From a virus, in IMG/VR virus record IMGVR_UViG_3300025896_000165, positions 1 through 26,556 of that record: DNA of 26,556 nt; one strand, 5' to 3'. Under the pieces are notes generated by a model that was not told the origin of the DNA, ran no database searches, and saw only the letters and a list, made by a program, of their open reading frames with translations. Positions 22,429-26,556 of the stretch are shown here, piece by piece; within the stretch, counting starts at the first letter, position 1; every line of letters begins with the position of its first letter. Position numbers and translations under genes: made by a program.

Positions 22429-24633
22429 TTATGGTTCTAATGTTGGTTGCTGCGGCTGTTCGCTTTGTATTACTGGAGCTGCATTAAAACCACCACCCAT
22501 ACTTGGAGACATTCCATTAACACCACCACCAGCTTGCATAGGCGGAGCTGCGAAAGGATTAACTGGTTGTCTAAAGTATGCAGGGAAAGTTTCTAGCATC
22601 ATTAGTTTTTGTTGAAATACTACATTTGGCATTACTAATTGAACACCAGTTGCAGGATCAGTAATACCGTAAGCTTTAACGTATGCAAGGTATTCTGTAA
22701 TCTCCACATGTTTTTGAAATATTTGTTTTCTATCAGGAGGCGTTAATTCCTTAAAGTCTCTGCTTTGAGCTTCTTGATAGTGAGTCTTTAAGTGAGTAAT
22801 TAAATCCTCATCAGGTGTTGGGTCTGCTACTGGATTGCCTGATAAGAAGTCCTCATTTTCTGACTGAGCACATCTATAAGCTCTAGTTTCTACATCTTCA
22901 AATTCTTTATTATCTGCTAATCCTGAAAGCTCTAAGAATTGACCTTTTGTAAATGGCGAATCTGCATTAACTCTAACATTTGCAATCTCAGCAACTTCAT
23001 CAATTCTGGCACTCGGTGATTGCGACAATGCTGGGGTAGCTTCCGCTCTTACCACAAACGGTGATTGTAATGATTTTGACTTAAAGGAAAGCAATTTATA
23101 TTTATTATCTTTTCCAAGAATATGAATTAATCTTCCGTCACTGTCGTCATAGTAATCTCCAGCAACGCCAACTTGTCCTTTTGCCAATCCAGTTATAGCC
23201 TCTGACATCTTAACGCCAAAGTAAGCATTTTTCTTATCTTCTTGATCTTCTAAAACTCTTAATGCCTTAGCAGCTCTAACGCCACTTGGTGCTTGACCAT
23301 GAGACAATGAGAATACTCCTGACATTCTATCAAACGCCTTAACTAAGACATCTAATGCTTGAAATAGTTCTTGATGCACAATGGAAGAACTTAACATGTG
23401 AGGCTGAAAACTAGCACTTGGATCTACTGCTACTAAAGTTGATTCAGCAGATAGTTGTGTCATTTGAACAGTTCCACCCTCGTAAACAATCTTAGGATGA
23501 GCACATAATACCAGTGATTTATAGATTAAAGATGCGTAAGCATTAATCTGGTGTTGAATTGGGAATAGTTGTTGAATAATACTTGAACATCTTGGATGAT
23601 CTGGATGCTCCATATCTCCTAAATACTCATAAGGAAGCTTACCATCAGAATACGGTAAAATTGTATTCTCTAAAACACAATCTCTTGTAAACTTAACAAA
23701 TCTTCCATCTTCTAAAAATTCATGGTGTTTATGATATAAAGTATAAACTACAACTTGACTTTGAAGCTTGCCAATATCTACTCTGTAGTTAGAAAATATC
23801 TGAACAGTATCATCAGATTTTATATCGTTGGCTTTATCTGGATATTTAGCTTTTAAATAATCAATATCTTTTAAATCCCAACGAATACACCAATCAATAT
23901 TATCTCGATTAGTTGTTGGCATTTCAAAGACTTGATAAGGTGGAATAACCTCTAAATCAACATCTCCAATACGAATACACCTTTGAAGATTCATTGGCTC
24001 ACCATCGGTATTATTGATTGCATTTCCATCAATATCTAAAATTGGAACAGTTCTGCCTTGCTCTTTTGCTGCTAAATAATCTGGATGTACAACTCCCTTA
24101 TTAGGATTCCAAGTTCTAAAAAGAAAAGATTCTCCACAAACTAAAGCTTGTCTAATCCATCTAGCTTTAAGTTTCTCAAAGTTATTAACATACCAAATAT
24201 AATCTGATACTTGTTGTGCAATCTTAGCATCATCTCTATCTGATTGTTCTTGATTAGCTGGATAAAAAGCTACCGCATCTTTGTTTCTTGTATATCTTGA
24301 TACTTTTGATTCAATAAAATCATAGGTGTAGTTAAGAACTATTCTTGGACTTCTTCTTGAAGCCATTGACATTGGGCCACCGTTATCTGTAAACCTATTG
24401 TTATTTGTTGATTGAGAAGCCCATTGAACACCCTTGTAAATCCAAAGATTATCTAATTGAGTACTAAAATGCCAACGATAATAATCTTCACAAAATTCTA
24501 AAGTTTTAACACACCAGTCTAAAACCTTTTTCTCGTCCTCAATATCTGACAATGCCCAAAATGGAGTAAGTTGTTTTTGGCTATGCTCATAGCTGTCAAA
24601 TGGTGATGCTTGTAATGCTCCGATATATGTCAT
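22429..24633 (-). CDS. Portal protein, P22-like (734 aa)
   Basis: A 734-residue portal, long like P22 gp1. The N-terminal part is helical with WHFSTQLDNLWIYKGVQWAS and the early RSPRIVLNYTYDFIESKVSR segment. The wing and stem parts follow with RCIRIGDVDLEVIPPYQVFE (about 215-234) and DNIDWCIRWDLKDIDYLKAK. MSGVFSLSHGQAPSGVRAAK (about 440-460) is a conserved element in many portals of this kind. The C-terminus is Gln/Pro/Gly-rich and probably disordered. The start overlaps the upstream stop as ATGA. It forms the ring at the packaging vertex that meets the terminase. High confidence. Confidence 0.93.
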   Translation of the reverse strand: MTYIGALQASPFDSYEHSQKQLTPFWALSDIEDEKKVLDWCVKTLEFCEDYYRWHFSTQLDNLWIYKGVQWASQSTNNNRFTDNGGPMSMASRRSPRIVLNYTYDFIESKVSRYTRNKDAVAFYPANQEQSDRDDAKIAQQVSDYIWYVNNFEKLKARWIRQALVCGESFLFRTWNPNKGVVHPDYLAAKEQGRTVPILDIDGNAINNTDGEPMNLQRCIRIGDVDLEVIPPYQVFEMPTTNRDNIDWCIRWDLKDIDYLKAKYPDKANDIKSDDTVQIFSNYRVDIGKLQSQVVVYTLYHKHHEFLEDGRFVKFTRDCVLENTILPYSDGKLPYEYLGDMEHPDHPRCSSIIQQLFPIQHQINAYASLIYKSLVLCAHPKIVYEGGTVQMTQLSAESTLVAVDPSASFQPHMLSSSIVHQELFQALDVLVKAFDRMSGVFSLSHGQAPSGVRAAKALRVLEDQEDKKNAYFGVKMSEAITGLAKGQVGVAGDYYDDSDGRLIHILGKDNKYKLLSFKSKSLQSPFVVRAEATPALSQSPSARIDEVAEIANVRVNADSPFTKGQFLELSGLADNKEFEDVETRAYRCAQSENEDFLSGNPVADPTPDEDLITHLKTHYQEAQSRDFKELTPPDRKQIFQKHVEITEYLAYVKAYGITDPATGVQLVMPNVVFQQKLMMLETFPAYFRQPVNPFAAPPMQAGGGVNGMSPSMGGGFNAAPVIQSEQPQQPTLEP

Positions 24634-25088
24634 ATTCCTGCGTTAAAATATTTTCTTGTTTTTTCAATCTTCTCTCTTTCCTCGTCCGTCATAACAGCAT
24701 AGAGAAAATCATTTATACCTTCACCGCCTAATTCTTCACTAATCTTTTTACTAGCAACAGATTCCTTCACTTCCGCTTGATACCCTCTTGGTTTTTTCGC
24801 TATTGCCGTTTGCAAGGTAGCAACACAAACCTGTGAAGATGAAGCCATATTAAAAGCTCTGCTAGCTATCTCTTTAGATACTTTTGCCTCGATTGTAAGT
24901 TTCGTCAAGAGTCCAGACATTTTATCCCGCTTACGGTGATTAGAGGCTAGTACCTCATGGTGAATATTTAATATCTTACTGTGTAGCTCGACTAATTGCC
25001 AAAGTTGTCTAATCTCGATTTTTAAATAAATCACAAGACATGTTAATAAAATGCCTCCCAGTGAGAAACATGCAGTTGTAATATCCAT
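24630..25088 (-). CDS. Membrane-anchored coiled-coil protein, possible spanin or holin-like (152 aa)
   Basis: The start is set at 25088 (MDITTACFSLGG): GGGAGG lies just upstream and TAATG couples it to the terminase stop. A longer in-frame ATG at 25103 starts inside that ribosome site. Residues about 5-22 (TACFSLGGILLTCLVIYL) form one transmembrane segment, followed by heptad-like helices (IEIRQLWQLVELHSKILNIH) and a charged C-terminal part. One N-terminal anchor and a coiled coil resemble inner-membrane spanins, but holin or packaging accessory protein are also possible. No endolysin or lipoprotein partner is beside it. The topology is the firm observation; the lysis role is a guess. Confidence 0.75.
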   Translation of the reverse strand: MDITTACFSLGGILLTCLVIYLKIEIRQLWQLVELHSKILNIHHEVLASNHRKRDKMSGLLTKLTIEAKVSKEIASRAFNMASSSQVCVATLQTAIAKKPRGYQAEVKESVASKKISEELGGEGINDFLYAVMTDEEREKIEKTRKYFNAGI

Positions 25089-26556
25089 TACCAATCCTCC
25101 CATGAAACGTGAGTATCAATATCGGAAAGCTCGACTGCTTCCATAGCCTTGCTTGCCCAATTAGCCTCAACGGAAACTAATGTTTGAGCTGGCTTATTTG
25201 TATCTTGATACTCTATTGTTAAACTTTTATTTTTGTAGTCATTTCCCTTTTCTGATGACCTTACATCTAGTGCGTCTACTAAATACCTTTGAACGTCCAT
25301 TAAATCGTCGTTATTTTTAGGTAGGTATCCTTCTTCGTCGGTGACATAGTTCTCTGTTTCCCAGATAAACTTTACGCACTCGCTTGCTACAAAATAGGAA
25401 TTTTCAGTATTTTGTAATTGCTTGATTTTTGATATTCCGTCCTCTACTTTGTCTTTTCTTTTTTTAGTAGGTCTCCAATTAGGGCTTTCATGCTTAAAGT
25501 TGTTAGAAACCTCATTAGCAAACCATACAGCTGATTCATCATAAACTCTAATCCATTTGCCATTGTATAAAGCTTTTTCTTTTTCTCTGATTCGTTTCCA
25601 CATGGTATGAGAATCAGTTAATCGTCTGTCGTTCTCCCATATCTCATCTAAAATAAATAACTGATTGGTGTTTGGATTATAGGCTGCAAACAAAACAGCA
25701 AATACTCCTGTGGTAGCTGGATCTGCAACCGTTATCCACTTTAATTTATCAATGTCTCCCTCAATTAATCCTTTAAGAAAGATTCTTGGCTTAACATGAG
25801 TTTCTAAGCTAAAAGTTGGGAACACCGAATCTCTACCAACAAAACAATCTTTACCTAGATATTCTCTGTTCCAAATTGAAATATCCCCTGACTTAATTAA
25901 TCTAAGCCTCATTTTTTCTAATTCATTCTTATCGATAATTGGATTTAGTTCAGTAGGAAATTCAAAGTAAGCAACAGAAGTATCTCTAGCTTCTAAGTCT
26001 CCTAATACCTGTGATTTAAACTCATAATAAAAACAATCTTTAATCTTAGGAGGAGTTCCAGTTAGAATTAATGCCGAATTTTTACCTAACAAATTAGGAG
26101 CCATGACTTCTTTGTGAAATTCTGAAACATGCCCTTGCGACTCATCGTAAAACACTAGATTAGGTTTTGTTCCCCTTAGTGAGTCAATATTCTTAGCCCC
26201 ATGCAAAGTAATAGTTGAGCCAGTGTCAAAAGTAAGGGTCATGTTAGTTTCTGATATGTTGGTGATGTATTCTGGTGGGGCAAAAGTTTGAAGTCTTTTA
26301 GGTTGCCAATAAATATCTTCTGCTTGTTCTTTCTGAGGAAGGATTATGTAGATCTCGAAATTAGATCTTGTCATTGCAGCTCTGCAAGCTATATACAAAT
26401 CACAAGCTGACTTTCCACAGTTTCTACCCCATTGAGACATTATAATCTTCTTGCCTTCAACGAAGTAAGCACGAGCCATTTGTATTTGCCCAGCATGGAG
26501 AGTAATGTTTAAAACATCTCTCATTCTAGTATGAAGTGCATTTAGTCTTACTGCTT
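25088..26556 (-). CDS. terL: Terminase large subunit, 5' end cut by the window
   Basis: The packaging motor ATPase and nuclease. Counting from the Met at 26524: Walker A-like QWGRNCGKS (31-39), Walker B LVFYDE (123-128), coupling motif LTGTPP (154-159). The nuclease domain has acids D268 (VADPATTG), D329 (RVYDES) and the D406/D407/D410 cluster (NNDDLMDVQ). The Met at 26524 has no ribosome site, and the frame stays open upstream to the edge through AVRLNALHTR, so the true start is probably outside the window. LTLHAGQ (8-13 region) looks like the adenine-sensing Q motif. A small terminase would be expected further right. Function is very secure; the start is not. Confidence 0.96.
   Translation of the reverse strand, partial: AVRLNALHTRMRDVLNITLHAGQIQMARAYFVEGKKIIMSQWGRNCGKSACDLYIACRAAMTRSNFEIYIILPQKEQAEDIYWQPKRLQTFAPPEYITNISETNMTLTFDTGSTITLHGAKNIDSLRGTKPNLVFYDESQGHVSEFHKEVMAPNLLGKNSALILTGTPPKIKDCFYYEFKSQVLGDLEARDTSVAYFEFPTELNPIIDKNELEKMRLRLIKSGDISIWNREYLGKDCFVGRDSVFPTFSLETHVKPRIFLKGLIEGDIDKLKWITVADPATTGVFAVLFAAYNPNTNQLFILDEIWENDRRLTDSHTMWKRIREKEKALYNGKWIRVYDESAVWFANEVSNNFKHESPNWRPTKKRKDKVEDGISKIKQLQNTENSYFVASECVKFIWETENYVTDEEGYLPKNNDDLMDVQRYLVDALDVRSSEKGNDYKNKSLTIEYQDTNKPAQTLVSVEANWASKAMEAVELSDIDTHVSWEDW

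Noticed and set aside
1-26556. tRNA genes, integrase, insertion sequences, attachment sites, endolysin
   Set aside because: Both strands were read for these; no cloverleaf, recombinase or transposase motif, terminal repeats, or lytic enzyme motif could be supported.

Overview
The window is a 26.6 kb piece of an AT-rich tailed double-stranded DNA phage or prophage, most likely a short-tailed (podovirus-type) phage. The evidence is a complete head-and-injection gene set: large terminase, P22-type portal, scaffold, major capsid protein, head-tail adaptor, a nozzle-like protein, and several Gly/Ala-rich internal proteins of the DNA-ejection kind. No tape measure, sheath or tail-tube genes are seen. 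Strong AGGAG-type ribosome sites and a virion-operon protein with a clean Sec signal peptide fit a bacterial host, probably Gram-negative. The host itself cannot be named from the sequence. No integrase, tRNA, RNA polymerase, DNA polymerase, CRISPR array or insertion sequence is visible.

Layout: (1) 1-273 is an AT-rich divergent control region with repeated TAATACAT and GATAA elements and the start of a leftward reading frame running off the window edge. (2) 274-7336 (+ strand) is a tightly packed early/replication operon: an unknown small gene, a conserved phage DNA-metabolism protein, an unknown gene, a Gp157-like protein, an SSB, a DUF6948-like protein, an unusual 50-unit Gly-X repeat protein, a primase-helicase, then nine small genes of unknown function, two of them with zinc-knuckle patterns. 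(3) 7372-26556 (- strand, read right to left) is the virion operon: terminase (cut by the window edge), a membrane/coiled-coil protein, portal, scaffold, major capsid, a probable decoration protein, two surface or fibre-like proteins, small virion proteins, adaptor, nozzle, a fibre-tip-like protein and three probable ejection proteins. The two operons converge with only 35 bp between them.

Many neighbouring genes overlap by TAATG or ATGA, which implies translational coupling. Several starts are set here by the ribosome site rather than by the longest frame (506, 10805, 14944, 25088). Hairpins followed by T-rich runs lie on both sides of the capsid gene and after the decoration gene, suggesting that transcript level is tuned around the most abundant virion proteins.

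The most unusual element is the array at 3070-3369: fifty consecutive GGA-NNC hexamers encoding Gly-Tyr/Asn/Asp/Ser. It has its own good ribosome site, shows no synonymous variation, becomes more acidic toward its C-terminus, and is joined by TAATG to the primase-helicase gene, which has no ribosome site of its own.
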